A stretch of 64,000 nucleotides of DNA from Ottelia alismoides (taxonomy: Eukaryota; Streptophyta; Magnoliopsida; Alismatales; Hydrocharitaceae), in contig JAZKJV010005765.1 of assembly GCA_037367405.1 (NCBI GenBank), positions 434,001-498,000 of the forward strand, written 5' to 3'. The notes beneath the pieces are model-generated. The model was not told the DNA's origin and ran no database searches. It saw only the letters and a program-made list of their open reading frames with translations. This document shows positions 1-12,589 of the stretch, piece by piece. Numbering within the stretch: the stretch's first letter is position 1; each line of letters begins with the position of its first letter. The translations under genes and the position numbers were made by a program.

Positions 1-506
1 TGTGATTACTTGTATTGACCCTACAATTTTTTTGACATAATATTTTTAACTATGTTCAAAGAAGATTATTAAAATAAAAAGTATATTATAATTATTAAAA
101 AAAGTTAATATAACACATAATCAATATCACATCACATCATAATTATCATTTCAACCCTCCCAACAACTACTATTCACAAGGAAATACCTTAACCCAACAA
201 CCCAATTACCAAAATATGATCTTGAGACTCTTGCACGTGGAAACCTGCCTTTACGTTTTTGGTATGCCAATGCTTTGCCATGGTCAACATATATGGTCTA
301 ATTTTCCGTGCAGCATTACCTTCCGTACTAAGAATTGTAGAAAAAAAAAGAGGAAGAAATTTAAAATCCCTTCAAAGGATATAAAATATAATATAAGCTT
401 TAATAAAACGAATCCCATTGGGAAATTTTCGTTTCGTGACTGCAAGTTTCCAGAAAAGATCATAATTAGGACCCCGCGCACCTTTTCCCACTTCCCAAAA
501 GGCCAC
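1..506. other. Intergenic sequence upstream of the DUF1666 gene
   Basis: AT-rich sequence with no convincing coding or repeat structure. The last ~100 bases, with GC-richer blocks, probably belong to the promoter of the gene that follows. Confidence 0.4.
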
Positions 507-513
507 ATATAAA
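507..513 (+). promoter_or_regulatory. Candidate TATA box of the DUF1666 gene
   Basis: ATATAAA lies in a CACATATAAACAG context. About 30 bases downstream is a purine-rich GGAGAGAGAAAG stretch that looks like a plant transcription start and leader. It is ~385 bases upstream of the chosen start codon, leaving a long leader with upstream ATGs. The position fits, but no transcript evidence is available. Confidence 0.4.
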
Positions 514-573
514 CAGAAGCGCCAGATTCTCAAGGCGCCTCTGGAGGGAGAGAAAGTAGAACAGAGCACGTCG

Positions 574-828
574 ATGGTATTCACCCTTCCTCCCCCTCCA
601 TCTTCCTCTCCATCAGGTGATAGTTGTCCCCTTTCTCCATCTCCCTTAATCTCATCGTCTCCTCGTTTACAAGGTCAGGAGGTGTGTAATCATGGCCTGT
701 TTTCTTCTTGGTCTGAAACAGGTGGTGGGTCGGTGTTCTTCCATGGTGGAAGCAGTGGCCTCTGCCTCTTCTTTGGATTGAGAAGTAGCCGTTGTTGGGT
801 TCTGCACCCATGGAGACGCGAGTTCTAG
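574..828 (+). promoter_or_regulatory. Upstream ORF in the DUF1666 leader
   Basis: If transcription starts near 540, an 84-codon ORF begins at 574 and ends at 828, before the chosen main start at 894. It is Ser/Pro-rich, matches no family I know, and is in a different frame from the main ORF. A second ATG at 810 is in frame with the main ORF and would add 28 residues. Either could depress or redirect initiation, unless the leader is spliced. Confidence 0.25.
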
Positions 829-893
829 GAGTGGCACGCCATGATTCGAAGTGGGTAGGTGCCCTTTTCCTCGCGGATTCTATATATAGAAAG

Positions 894-3800
894 ATGGCTG
901 TCATCTTCAGGACTCTCTGGTTTTGCATCACTGGCTTGTTCATGCTGCTTCTCAGGTTCATAGGGGAGCATCTTCCAAGGTATGTAAGAAAAGAAACTCC
1001 CCGTATATTGTTAAACCCTGAGTTTTGTTGGTTTATTGATCCCTTTTCACGATTAGGATTGAAAGGGAAGATGGGTCTAGAGAAAGATGCGTCGATTCCC
1101 CACCTGTGGAGGAAACAGATTATTGGCTGCCGGAATTCGATAGCGTTTTTTATCAAAGACGTCGAAAGGAAGAGGAAGATGCGGATAAAGAGGAAGAGAA
1201 GTTTAAGTTTGAGTTCAGGTTTAGTTTCCAAAATCCTGAGATTGTCCTATCGGAAGGAGAAGAATCCAAGTTCAAGTTTAATTTGCGAAGCCCGGAAAAT
1301 ACATGGACAAGTGGAGAAGAAACTGCGGATGTTAATATTAGTAACTACAGGTTTACTCCGGAGAGAGGTCTCAGTGGCTTCATCCAGCATCCAGAGGCGG
1401 CAACGTTTTGCATCGTGGAATCATACGTGGGCGATGGCAGATGTGAGGAATCATCGGCTTTGAGCTGCACTGAGAAGATTGATAGAGAACTCAAGGAGAG
1501 GTTCTTGTCTATGAAATCTTTGGAACATTCTGATTCTGACGAAAAGGAGCATTTGGAGGCTCTGGAGGGACAAGAATCGGTAGGTTCGTGTGAGTGGAAA
1601 GAGGCTTGCTATGGGGAAATGGACATTGAGGATGGTGATGGTACTGTTGGATTGGAAGAAGGTGCTGTTCTTAGTGGGGATGTGCCTTTGGAGTCTGAGA
1701 GAGAGTTTGAGGGGTTTAGTTCTTCAGAATCTATCAGTGGAGATGACGGATATTCGGTTAAAGATTTGCTCCTGGATTATAACAGTGACGATATCCTGTC
1801 GGAAAGGGAACCCGATGATCAGCAATTCGAACAGCGTAGTCCGGAGTTCTTGCGAGATTCGTCTGCTTTGGAACATCTTGATCAGGATCCTGGTTTTGAT
1901 CCTGGTGTTGATGAGGTGAATAATTCAAAAGCGGTTGAACAGCTCGATCGAGAAATAAATAGAGAATTGCGGGGATTGGAGGAGGAGGCTTTGTCACTTT
2001 CAGAAGAACTGATCGATATGGGAAGTGAACCATTCTCGATTTACATGGATCGGAGTGGAAGTTTAGACAGTTCAGATTTAGCAGGCCAGTTGGAGAATGA
2101 TTCATATATTGAAAATTACCAAGCAGATGATGTAGCAATTGAGGATTCCGTGAATATAAATTCGTATGTGAGGCAAAGCCTTTCCTCTTCATCCTCCGAA
2201 GAAGATCTTCGTGACTTGCAGCATATTATGAAAGAGTTGGATTTGGTCTGTGATGGAAAGCAAGAAGATACTAGCACCATTGTTATGAAAAAGTTGGAGG
2301 ATGAGGAAGACGAGGAGGAAGATGACCTCGAATCCTTATGGGAACATCATGATTTGCTTGAACAGCTGAAGATGGAGATTAAAAAAGCAAAAGGAACGAA
2401 ACTTCCAACAATCCTGGAAGAATCCGAGATCCTTAGGACTGAGGATTTGAAACCATGGAAGATCGATGCCAAGTTCTTGCACAAGAATCCAATGGATGAT
2501 CTCCATAAGTTATACAAGAGCTATAGGGAGAGGATGAGGAAGTTTGATATATTGAACTATCAAAAGATGTATGCAATTGGTGAGCCGCACATATCTTCTT
2601 CTCTCATTTACCAACTAAATTGTCAAGCTTTGTTATCACTGCAAAATATAAAATCGACCACAATCAACTGCTGACTATTTTTTGAACAAGATGTGATTCA
2701 ATATTTGGTGTCTGTTTTCGTAAGATTATACTGTTTCTTCGTACAGAATGGCACCAATGGACTATGGAGTCAGATATATGACGAAAGAAATAAGTCAATT
2801 ATGCCATAAAACTCTTAACCCATAATATTCAAATTTTTTTCATGGAAACAATTTTCTACTGCATTTCGTTATCAGTTCCAACTTTTACATAGTTCATGCA
2901 GTTGGGTACGAATATCGTCTCTCTTAAAAAAGTGTTCTTTATTTTTTAAAAAAATAAAAGAATTTTTCTTTAGCGAGATCTTTGATCCCCATTTCAATCT
3001 TCCAATTAAGTATAAACTTAAGGGCACTTTTTTTCTTGAAATAAAAAAAATTGTGCCAGATTTTGTCAATTATGCATAAACTACTCATGCTTAATCTGTG
3101 CCAAATTATACACATTTATGATTATGCAACTGTTAAAATTAACCTGATATGCCACTATGAGTAGATAAATTTCAGTTAAATCCATTTTTTCAAATTATTT
3201 CAGATCCATTCTTCTTCCTCTGCTCATCTTATATTTATTATTCAAAAGATGAAACATACATTTTTTATTGAGTCTGTGAAGAATTTGAAGTCATGAGGAT
3301 AGCATGTAAGATGTCTATCCATATGAGGATTTAAAAATGCATGCACAACTCAGAAGCCTTCACTTTTCTAAAACTTATGCACTGTAATTTTTGTTGCTTT
3401 CCAGGATTCCTTCAGTTGAAAGATCCTCTCCAATCCATCAACACTGGAAAACCGACATTAGCAACTCTCTTCTCCGAGAATTTGTGGCGTTGTCGTAAAA
3501 GGAAATCTAAGAACGATCCAATGGAGAAGTTCCTCAGGGAGCTTCAAGGTGACTTGGAGAGTGTATACATTGGGCAGATGTGCCTATCATGGGAGTTCCT
3601 CTGGTGGCAGTACGAGAAATCTCAGGATTTGCCTGAATCTAACTCCCGCGGTGGTCGGCAGTACAATCAAGTAGCTGGGGAATTCCAACAATTCCAAGTG
3701 ATGATCCAAAGGTTCTTAGAGGATGAGCCCTTTCAAGGTGCAAGGATCCCTCATTTTGTTAAAACCCGATGCACGCTGCGCAGTCTTCTTCAGGTGCCGC

Positions 3801-4807
3801 TTGTCAGAGGTATTGATCGTGATTTTTCCATTACATACCAGTCGTATCTATGATTAATCTCCGCTCTACCTTATATAGGTAAAGTTTTTTTGGCTGGATA
3901 TTCAATCATGAATAAGTTTATTTCATTGCCTTTGTGGGCATTTGTGTGCTTATTCTCCATCCTTTTTTGTCATTCTGTCTTAACACCTATTCCTTATCAG
4001 AAATTATTTACACCCTGTTGGACTGCCACAATGCGATTCGACCCTTTGAATTGCTTTCCATATAAACAGTACAATAGAACGCCTTTCTAAGTGTGGCCCA
4101 TTGAAGTGTAGCCATTAAATTTCAAACCTGATATGTCTTTATTTCCTTGATCAGTGTCGTCGTAAGGTTTTCCCGCCATTGTTCAAAAAACTGTTGCAAA
4201 TGGAAATTGATAGGAACCCTTTATTAAAAAAATGCAGAGGATTCCAAGAAGGACAAGATGGAGGACGTAAACAAGGCAAGCAAAGTGATCACCGGAGAAG
4301 AGTTGAATTACATAATGGAGAGCTCAATAAGGATCCTCTGGCGCTTCATCAAATCCGACAAGGACAAAACTCCGCTTTTCTTAAAAGGTCTCATTGGAAA
4401 TCAAACTGAACTGCAAGACCCAAGCGATCATGAACTGATGAAAGACATTATGGCAAGTTTATGCAAGGTATTTTATTTCTTTAATGCGGAGCGCCAATGC
4501 GTAGAAGAACTTATCAGATTTTTAATATGCCCCTTGGTCTTGTTGGTGGGTGCAGAAGGAGAAGAAACTTAAGGATCTTCTGAGAGTTGGCAATTGCATG
4601 GTGAAGAGATTCAAGAAGCCTCAAGAGCAAAGACTAGGCAAGGACCTCTTCTGCTCGCAGGTGGACTTGAAGTTGGTATCGAGGGTTCTTGGGATGTCGA
4701 GAATCACAACAGAGCAGCTCATGTGGTGCCGTACGAAGCTTGACAAAATCACATTCTCAGACAGGAGGCTGCACAGAGAGACTTCATTCCTGTTCTTTCC
4801 TTGCTGA
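894..4807 (+). CDS. DUF1666-family protein with N-terminal membrane segment (five exons)
   Basis: Exons are 894-979, 1057-2579, 3405-3809, 4238-4467 and 4556-4807. All introns are GT-AG, all phases agree, and the spliced product is 831 aa. Residues 1-28 form a hydrophobic segment (FCITGLFMLLL) likely to be a membrane anchor. Residues ~45-500 are Glu/Asp/Ser-rich and probably disordered. The DUF1666 domain follows (KFLHKNPMDDLHKLY, WEFLWWQYE, YNQVAGEFQQFQVMIQRFLE, TRCTLRSLLQVPLVR, IMESSIRILWRFIKSDKD) and ends with the family-typical SFLFFPC tail just before the stop. Plant members are often annotated 'ribosomal protein L34Ae', but nothing here shows a ribosomal role and the biochemical function is unknown. 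I chose ATG 894 because its context (AAGATGG) is good and it directly precedes the anchor; an in-frame ATG at 810 is possible. The gene is complete with no damage. Confidence 0.87.
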
Positions 4808-4936
4808 GGTTTTCGAGAAAAAAATGCTCTTTTTTTGGTGAATGATACTAGGAGAATACATGAGATTGTAAATCAAGAGGTAAATCTAAGCATACGGATA
4901 TGAAAATTGTAGCTATAAAAACATTAATTTACAAAG

Positions 4937-4942
4937 AATAAA
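4937..4942 (+). terminator. Candidate poly(A) signal of the DUF1666 gene
   Basis: AATAAA lies 130 bases after the DUF1666 stop codon, a normal distance for a plant near-upstream element. Other A/T-rich hexamers occur nearby, so the exact signal is uncertain. Confidence 0.3.
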
Positions 4943-5746
4943 CATCAAAGAGAAAGGGAGCTGACTTTTTTACTGCTCCAATGAAAAAATTATGTCCAGT
5001 TGAGCTGATAATCTTGCACTGGAAACATCTGCAAATGATGCCCACCGATTGTTACTCGCATTGCAGGTGATTAAGACATTGAAGTTCTAGATTACCAAAA
5101 ATGGTTCGTTAGCAGTGAGCCTTTTCTTTTTGCACCATAGTTTCAGAATCTTCATGTAGTTTGATTTCATGAACTCTTCATTTGAGGGTTAATTCTTTTT
5201 GTCCATTGTACCTTAAGATCACATGTTCTGAGGATGAAATACTCACATTTTCATCCTTACAACAAAAAATAAATCACATTAAAACTTGAAATACTTGTTG
5301 CACCCTAACGTGTGCATCTCTTTGATACACAGGTTAAAATAACAAGTGTTGTCAGTAACCAAACGTTTTCCTTGTAGCACAGATAATAATAATCTTAAAA
5401 CAGATCCACGGCAAGCATTTCATGCAAAATGAGAATAAAAAACCAATCACATTAGTTGGTGAAGATGGTAAAAGAGATTGAATGAGGACAACCCGTGCCT
5501 TCTTTCTTAACGTCAAGTCATGGATGGTGGGCTACTTATCTTTGTCTAACCAATTTCCAAGACTCTACGGTCTCACTAATGGGTTTTCAGAATTGGGTCA
5601 TCGGTATCCATCATGATAGGGATGTTTTTACCATAATATAGGCAAGGGGCGGGTGAGGAAGATGTTCACGGCAAAACAAGTAAGGAGACTTGATATTCCA
5701 TCAAGTTTATTCAAACCTTTTCTTTCCCCGTCCTCCTATGATGCTA

Positions 5747-6082
5747 TCCAGACCTGACCAAAAGGTTTGAACTAATAACATCGAAGCCCCCTGCCCTCCA
5801 AACAGTATGGGAGCCTTTCAGCTTGTACTGCTCACACTTCCCAATCAGAACGGCACCTCCTCCACCAGGGGGGGCTGCTCCCAGCTCCGAAAATCCCGGC
5901 CTACTCCAAAAAGAGAAGTCAAGGCCGGGGTTCAATCCAATCCCTTCGCAAGGGATGATTGATTGCATCAAGTGCTTGCTGCTTTCTGTATTCCAAGCCA
6001 TCTTATTCATAAGCTCTCACTCTCATCAACAGGTTAATGGGCCGGCCCATAGGCCATACTTTAAGGTCCAGACCTGACCAAA
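5747..6082. repeat. ~300-bp insertion flanked by a 16-bp direct repeat
   Basis: TCCAGACCTGACCAAA occurs at 5747-5762 and again at 6067-6082, enclosing ~304 bp of GC-richer sequence. A 16-bp duplication is the size typical of target-primed retroposition (LINE, SINE or processed copy). No poly(A) end is obvious, and the enclosed sequence matches no family I know. Confidence 0.35.
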
Positions 6083-7924
6083 GTGCGGGTAAGGGGCGTG
6101 GGTTTGTAAAGTTGAACTTATTCCATGGAAGCTGAATGGAGTTTAATCTTTTGTAAATCAATGGGAGATGAATTCATTCCACTTCATTTGATTACCAATA
6201 TTCAAGGGGAACTGAAGCATCACTAATCAGAATAAATGAGGACTAGGATCAAGAATGGAACATCTTATATTGATTATAATGATCTATGGATATCTAGATT
6301 TTTCTGCCAGGTCTAATATGCGGTCATATAAAATACAAAGAACTTGTATATGGAGAAACAATACACATTTGTATGATTATAAATAAGATAGATATATGAT
6401 TGCATATAGTCCTAGCTAGTGTATATTGAATTTATGTAAAATCTATTTTTTCAAAGCATATATTTTGATTTTTGTGGGCCACGCGGGGTGGGGTTGGGCC
6501 TTGTAGCACATGTCGACGACCCTTTTAGTTGACTGATGGGCCAGGTCGGGCTGATCCATTCACAAAATTCCGTGGCTCAAGCGTGACCCATTAGTGGGTT
6601 GGGTGGGTTGGGCTGGTGGGTCCTCCGGCCATTGTCTAGGTCTAATCCTATCCCTCTTCCCTTTTCGATATTAACATCATCTCAAAGCCCTCGTGAACTA
6701 GTAAACGCAATAAGAATGCGAAAAGTTATGCTATATCTAAATATTCATTTATCATATTGGAAAAATGATTGAAAATGAATATTCGTATTCAAATTTTAAT
6801 CGAATATGAATATGACAAAAGCAAAAAGATATAAGATATGGGATACAATTGTTATAATAACATATATTGCTAGTATTTATTGTTTATGTTTAATAAACAA
6901 CTATCGATTAAACAGAACTTATACTATATAATTCCATGCATCCACTCGACGACCTCCGATGACCACTATGCCCTTTGCCTTAACAACTTCATAGGTATCA
7001 TAACAAATTATCTCACGTAGGCTAAAACTCCTCCACAACTAAATTTGTAAAATAACCCATTTGCAATTATAATTTTGATTAACTAAACATTTATTATCAT
7101 ATTCTCTCACCTCTACGTGCTTGTGTGATAGATTATAATGCGGATTTTATCCAGTCCATTACACACAACATACAAACTCATGCTATTTATAATAACATTA
7201 GTTGTTAACATCTCAATCACGTTTTATTTCAAGTTATCAACAAATGAAAACAATTAATCACCATTCATTATATCTAATTACTCGTCAAATTCACTAAATT
7301 TTGTGATTCATATGGAATTGTTGTAACTTTGGTTGAAAATAACAAATTAACATCACGAATATGGATGAGACGTACCATTTTCAAGACTTTAGAAAAATAC
7401 TAATACATTTACACTCTTCCAATATATTCATTTCCATGTTTTGGAGGGAGAGAGAGACTATGAGTAATGCTACTCTCATATATCATGTACCAAATTATGG
7501 TGATTTATTAGTCGTAATACTTTTTGATAAAACCCACGGTTGGTAATTTATTTGATTTATTTTAAATTTGCTTTCAAACACCATAGAGTTGTACCAAAAA
7601 ATCGTGGTTTGGTAATTTCTATTTAATTTATTTCATGTCTTACGAGAGAGGTTGGACAAAGAATTTCAAAATCATGTAGTTAGATAAACATCCATTCATC
7701 GTGAAGAACTAACAAACTAGTTGACCCATTCATTTTAACTTTGACCCAAAATTAATTTGGAGATAATTTTATAATTGTAAGGAGTTATTTATATGGCATA
7801 TTATATATCTCTAGTCATGAATTCAAAAAAATCTCAAATACAAATATAAATTCGAATCCCTTTGGATCAGGGATTGTATCCTCTATCCTAATACGAAGGA
7901 TACATTTTTAAGGGCTTTTTTAGT

Positions 7925-8720
7925 TGCCAGTAGGGATGAGCATGGGACGGACTGGGTCGGACCCTGAAGGGTCCAGGTCCAAGTCTGTTTAAAAACTTCG
8001 GACCTTGGGTCGGATCTAGGACTGTAAAATTTTTTTGGTTCGGCCTAAGCCCATGCCCGACCCAATTCCTATGAGCCGGGCTTGGGCTGGGTTGGTCCAT
8101 CTCCGCCCAATGGCGCCCATTATATAGTATTAACATTGAGATTTGTTTACAAGTCAAACTCCATTCAATTTAGATGAGCTAAAATTATTTAAAAACTATG
8201 ACATAATACTTGTAAAACAACTAAAACTCTATTCTATCGAAGTTGATTTCGTATTTTATACAAGTGCACTCAATGTTAGATATCATAAATGTCTTTCATT
8301 ACAGACAACATGTGCACCCATGCACTACATATTAAAAAATGGGCATAATGCCCATATCAGGTAAAGGTTCAATATAGGAAATATTCTGATGGAAAAAATA
8401 AATTCTAAGAAATTCAAGAATAACTAGCAGAATCTAAACCATAAACTAATTAACGAAAAATAATTTTGAACTGAAATACAATGATCATCAACTCATATGT
8501 CCTACAATTGACTTTTGTGATTTATAAATATTGTATGAAGACATGATACATGAACATAGTGTGCATGAAATAGGTGAGAGTTTCCATACGTGTAAAATAC
8601 AGAAAGGGTTTAGGCCCTCTTCGGACGGGGACCTTGGACCCGGTCGGGCTGGGCTGAGCCAAGCTCGAGCCCCGCCCAAAAAAATTTTAGGCCTAAAAAT
8701 TGGGTCCAAGTCCGTCCCAA
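7925..8720. repeat. GGGC-rich inverted patches, possible non-autonomous DNA transposon
   Basis: GGGACGGACT near 7936 faces TCCGTCCC near 8712 in inverted orientation. Both flanks carry GGGCTGGGTTGG/CGGGCTGGGCTG-type repeats, like the subterminal repeats of many plant hAT MITEs. No clean TSD was found, so the boundaries are approximate. A similar patch lies at 6475-6650. Confidence 0.25.
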
Positions 8721-9764
8721 TATATGTATTATTAATTTTTATAACTAAACATGTGTATTGATTCAACTTAATAGTGAGTCCATTATTTGACTCAAACTCA
8801 AAGTCATTCGTTATTTGAGCTCAACTCACGAGACTCTACCAAGCCGAGTCCGAATCAGGTCCATCGAATCCGAACTTTCCCAACACTCCCCCTGATTTCA
8901 TATTTTTCACATTTTGGGATTGTGTCTCATCTTCTCTTCACATATGCATACAGGTGTTCTCAGGCTAACTGGACCCCTGGGCTCTTTTGGGCGAAACAGA
9001 GCATAGAGAGCACGAAAGGGAGTCTGCCTAAGTTCCAATGTAAATCCCACCAGCATTGCCAGATCATGACAACTACTTGTTTTATTTCCTTTCATAACCC
9101 ATCCACAAAAACAAAATAAAAAGGATAACAAAAAACGAGAAAAGAAAGAAAAATACGTCTGGCATGCTCCTCCGAGCAGATTCCAGGGAACCACGAGCCC
9201 CCGGTCGGATCTTGGACCCCTCCACCAGTCCACCAGTCCACCACGCCATCCCAAGAAGGTCGTAGCACACCACGATGCCCCGGGTCATCCCCACTCTGGT
9301 GGATCCCCAAAGCTTACCCTTAATTAAACACTAATTATGCTCTTCTATGCTTTATAAAGGAATTGTTGAGAGACGGACAACACATTGCGCCGTCAATCCT
9401 TTTTGGATGACAAATTCAATTCTTCGGAACACAACATCCATAGATACCCTACAAACACTTCTGTTACACAAACAAACCTCGTAAGTATATTTAACAAGTC
9501 GAACATCCTTCACATTTTTTCTTTCTAAAATAGAGCAGGGGATTTTTTTGACCCCGATCTTTCATCGAAGAATTTATAACAAAAGACATAATCTATGACC
9601 TTACCAATCAAAAATTGCTTGACAAACCATGATGGATGTTGTCGAAAACATCGTGATTCTTACGTATTTTGGACAAATCATGTATCTGATAGAACATTAT
9701 ACTTTCCATTGTATTTTTAAAATACTATAAATGTTTAGTAGTAATTGAGAAGGGGAGTTATAAT

Positions 9765-9984
9765 CATGGTTTCATATTTCATAAAATTTTGATAAAATTT
9801 CAATGAAATTTCAGTTTCGACAAGGAATTGAAATTTCGAGCGAAATAACAATATGAGGACAGTTTCCGATCATTTTTTCACAAATGACGATTGATATAGA
9901 TGAAATTTCATCGAAGAAATTTTGACGGAATATCATATCGATATAGTATCGATACGTTATTCGAAATCGATATTTAAATTCTTG
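9765..9984. mobile_element. Short hAT-type MITE (GAAATTTC family), 220 bp
   Basis: The element starts CATGGTTTCATATTTC and ends TTTAAATTCTTG, giving imperfect terminal inverted repeats of the CA(A/T)GG...type. It is flanked by a perfect 8-bp TSD GTTATAAT (9757-9764 and 9985-9992), the length produced by hAT transposases. The interior is dominated by GAAATTTC/TCGATA words. It has no coding capacity. A relative of almost the same length is at 29527-29741. Confidence 0.8.
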
Positions 9985-10133
9985 GTTATAATTAACTCAT
10001 ATATGATTAGAATACGAACATCTAAAAGTCCAAGGGACTTATAACTCAACAGATCCGTACTATTAACAACTTATGCGGAGTAGCCTATTGGTGTAATATA
10101 AATTCTTTTCAGGTACATATAAAATATCATTAT

Positions 10134-10361
10134 ATGTCGACGCTCACCCCTTTCATCCCGCACCAGAAGCATCACCGCCCCCCTCCGCCGCCTCAGCCGC
10201 CGCCGCCACTCTTGCGCCGCCCCTCCTCCGTCTTCTTCCGCAGGTTCGGCTATCGCCCCCCCTCGTCGAGGGCGCGCTTCGTCCTCTTCATCGCCGCGTC
10301 CTCCGCCCCGTCTTTCGACGAGCTCCACGCCAAGGGAAGGCCCCGCCGTTGCCTCCGTAAG
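10134..10361 (+). CDS. DUF760 gene, exon 1 (probable chloroplast transit peptide)
   Basis: This open first exon of 76 codons starts at ATG 10134. It is Pro/Arg/Ser-rich and poor in acidic residues (RRPSSVFFRRFGYRPPSSRAR), as expected for a plastid transit peptide. It ends ...RRCLRK at a GTCCGC donor (AAG|GT). This phase-0 end joins without frameshift to the DUF760 exon at 36476, giving ...CLRK-NSVLLNLIHEIEPLD. A stronger GTAAGG donor 5 bases upstream would put exon 2 out of frame, so I prefer the weaker donor. DUF760 proteins are plant and cyanobacterial, mostly predicted plastid proteins of unknown function. The exon is GC-rich against AT-rich surroundings, as in monocot first exons. The pairing with the distant exon is an inference. 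Confidence 0.6.
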
Positions 10362-10666
10362 GTCCGCAGTTCTCCTCTCGCCTTTTACCTCGCCTCGTCC
10401 TATTCGGATTGTTCTTGTCAAACCGAATTGTTTATGTTCATCTAATTTTAGTATAAACTGTACCTTTAGAATTCACCGGCTGATTATGGCTGTACTGAAG
10501 TGAGAAAAACAATGAACTTGTCAGAATTGTATTGAATACAAAGGGTACTAAACAGACTGAATATGGGGAGTGGTTAACTTTTGGATCTTATAATCTATGA
10601 TAACTAAGCAATTCTGAGTGTTATTTAATATTTAGTATCCGCCTTTCATAAAATACTAGTGTGTGA

Positions 10667-10683
10667 CCCGTGCTTTGCACGGG
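10667..10683 (-). other. Helitron 3' terminal hairpin
   Basis: This is a perfect 7-bp palindromic stem with a 3-base loop, separated by 7 bases from the terminal CTAG (10656-10659 on the minus strand). In Helitrons this structure is thought to signal termination of rolling-circle transposition. Confidence 0.8.
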
Positions 10684-10929
10684 TAAACATATCTAACTGC
10701 ACGTTAATTTATTTATCATAATAATCTTCGAAAGCATCTCAACTTTCTGAAGTGCGTTAAATAGTCCACAACGAACAATTTGAGCAAGAATCCATATAGC
10801 CGACCGTCTTTATAGTGGGTAAAGACTTTGCTCTTTTAAATATTTTTTCGAAGCATCTCAACTTTCTCTTCAAAAGCTAAATACAAAGAGAGATTAAGTA
10901 GAGGGAAAAAGAAAAGAATTTCATTATTT

Positions 10930-12584
10930 CAAGAGCAACAATTTCTGCTATGAAATTTATAATATGTTGTCAGCAACATCTCATATCTTCATATATAAAT
11001 AATATCATTACTCATTATCCTTGTTCACAGATTTCCCCTGCGTATTATACAGATAATAACACCTCTATTCCAATTCAAGATTCTAGTTTTAGAGTGATCG
11101 ATCAGATTGTGAGGGTGTGGATGATATCTTACACTTCCCATCATCCTTGGTTGGAGGTCCGCATTTACCTTCTAAACTTGGTATCGAAATTACTTCGAGA
11201 AGAGTAGATACAAATGCTTCTTTTTATGTTGCAAGATGCTTGCCTCCTGTATCCCACACACCCTCGCCAGCTTTATGCACATATCAATACGATGAATTTC
11301 ATCCATCATCAAATTCAACAACCGAGAGTTTGCTAGTTTCATAATTACACAGATGAGTAAGAATCCAATGCTTAAAGAAGGGTAATAACAAAAAAGTCAC
11401 CATTTATCCATCTAATTCTAATAAGGTCCTTATATTTAAAATGCAAGACGGTCAGCATCTTCAACATATATAACACTTCTCCCATAAATCTTAAGCAGTT
11501 GGTTCATGAAAAGGAATTTAAGAAGCAAAATAGATCATATTCATGTTATACATAAACTATGAAGAGATGTAAAGTTGTAGTTTTTTTTGTTATAATACAA
11601 TCTGGAAGAAGGCTTAAAAAATGCCAGTATGGGATTCCCAAGAATCAAGAACCTTTGAGAATGATGAGTTGCTGGCTACCCTCTCCACAGTGACTTCATC
11701 TAAGTTCGAAAATTGATAGTATGGGCTTCACGCAAGCGGACAAGGATGTTGACATCATCTTGGATCGCAACGAATTAAGGAAAACATGATCCTCTTCCTT
11801 GCATTTAGGAAAAAATGGCTACTTCTCGACTTCTTTATTTTTTTTCTGTCGTAGCATCCGTGTCTTCCACTTGGACACATTTATATCTCGATCATTAGAG
11901 AGCATCACCCAACTCCAATCCTCACATGTCTTAGGGAACGGATGACATACAGTCCAACTTAGAGCTCGGATTGTATCTGCGGTAATGAGGTACACTTAAT
12001 TTGCGACATCTCCACCAACACCAGCTCCCTCCCTCGGTAATGAGGTACACATGTCTTTGATGTTGTTGAACCCCTCACGAATCTTCTTGTGCATAATCAA
12101 ATATGCATTGGAAGCTCTGAAATTACTTATGTGTCTTGCATACTATAAAGCAGTATTTTCCATCGCCAACCGTCACCATTTTTTACTGCGGACCTTCTTG
12201 ATAAGATTTTTGCACAAATTTAGACATTTTGATAAAGATTTCTGCACATATGTGGTATTACTCGTTGTTTTTGTTATACCCGTAAATTATCATGGGCCTA
12301 ATCTTTGTTTGGTTGACCTTGAAATTCAAAGATGCAGTCTTCTCCTTGTGATATGAAGCTTGCGGTCTTCAGATTACTTAATTTATTAGGGCTCAACGTT
12401 GCAGTATACTTCTTCCGATTTTGTTTCTTTTCTGTGGAGATTCAACTTCTCGTGAAGTCTTCGACTTCATTATTGGAGGATAACTGCACCTCAAGAGCAT
12501 ACTTGCGCCCAAATATCCTAACAATCTTCCACCATCTTGGAACCGGTTCAAGAGGAGTTTGGCCAAAGCTCCAAAATTCGATGT
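10930..12584 (-). other. Helitron interior with unidentified gene-like fragments
   Basis: No family was recognised. On the minus strand, ~12,000-11,820 reads as an open stretch with protein-like composition (PFPKTCEDWSWVMLSNDRD), then stops. The segment 12,584-12,440 reads WWKIVRIFGRKYALEVQL. They may be exon scraps picked up with the TPR gene, or chance reading frames. The rest is AT-rich filler. Confidence 0.25.
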
Positions 12585-12589
12585 GGAAT

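Larger units (their letters stand above)
4943..9756. other. Intergenic region with low-copy and decayed repeats
   Basis: No gene is recognisable. AT-rich sequence alternates with three GGGC/CCCG-rich patches (about 6475-6650, 7925-8130 and 8620-8720). A 16-bp direct repeat flanks 5763-6066. Short open frames here lack family similarity or splice support. Confidence 0.4.

Noticed and set aside
581..1231. 216-codon minus-strand open frame opposite the DUF1666 start
   Set aside because: It crosses exon 1, intron 1 and exon 2 of the supported plus-strand gene and has no family similarity; it is an antisense shadow of a purine-rich region.
7361..7546. Small ATG-started frames in the 5-10 kb intergenic region
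   Set aside because: Short, AT-rich, no similarity and no splice or promoter context.
10071..10421. Minus-strand open frame opposite DUF760 exon 1
   Set aside because: It is Arg/Glu/Gly-rich because it is the complement of a Pro/Arg-rich GC-rich exon; no motifs.
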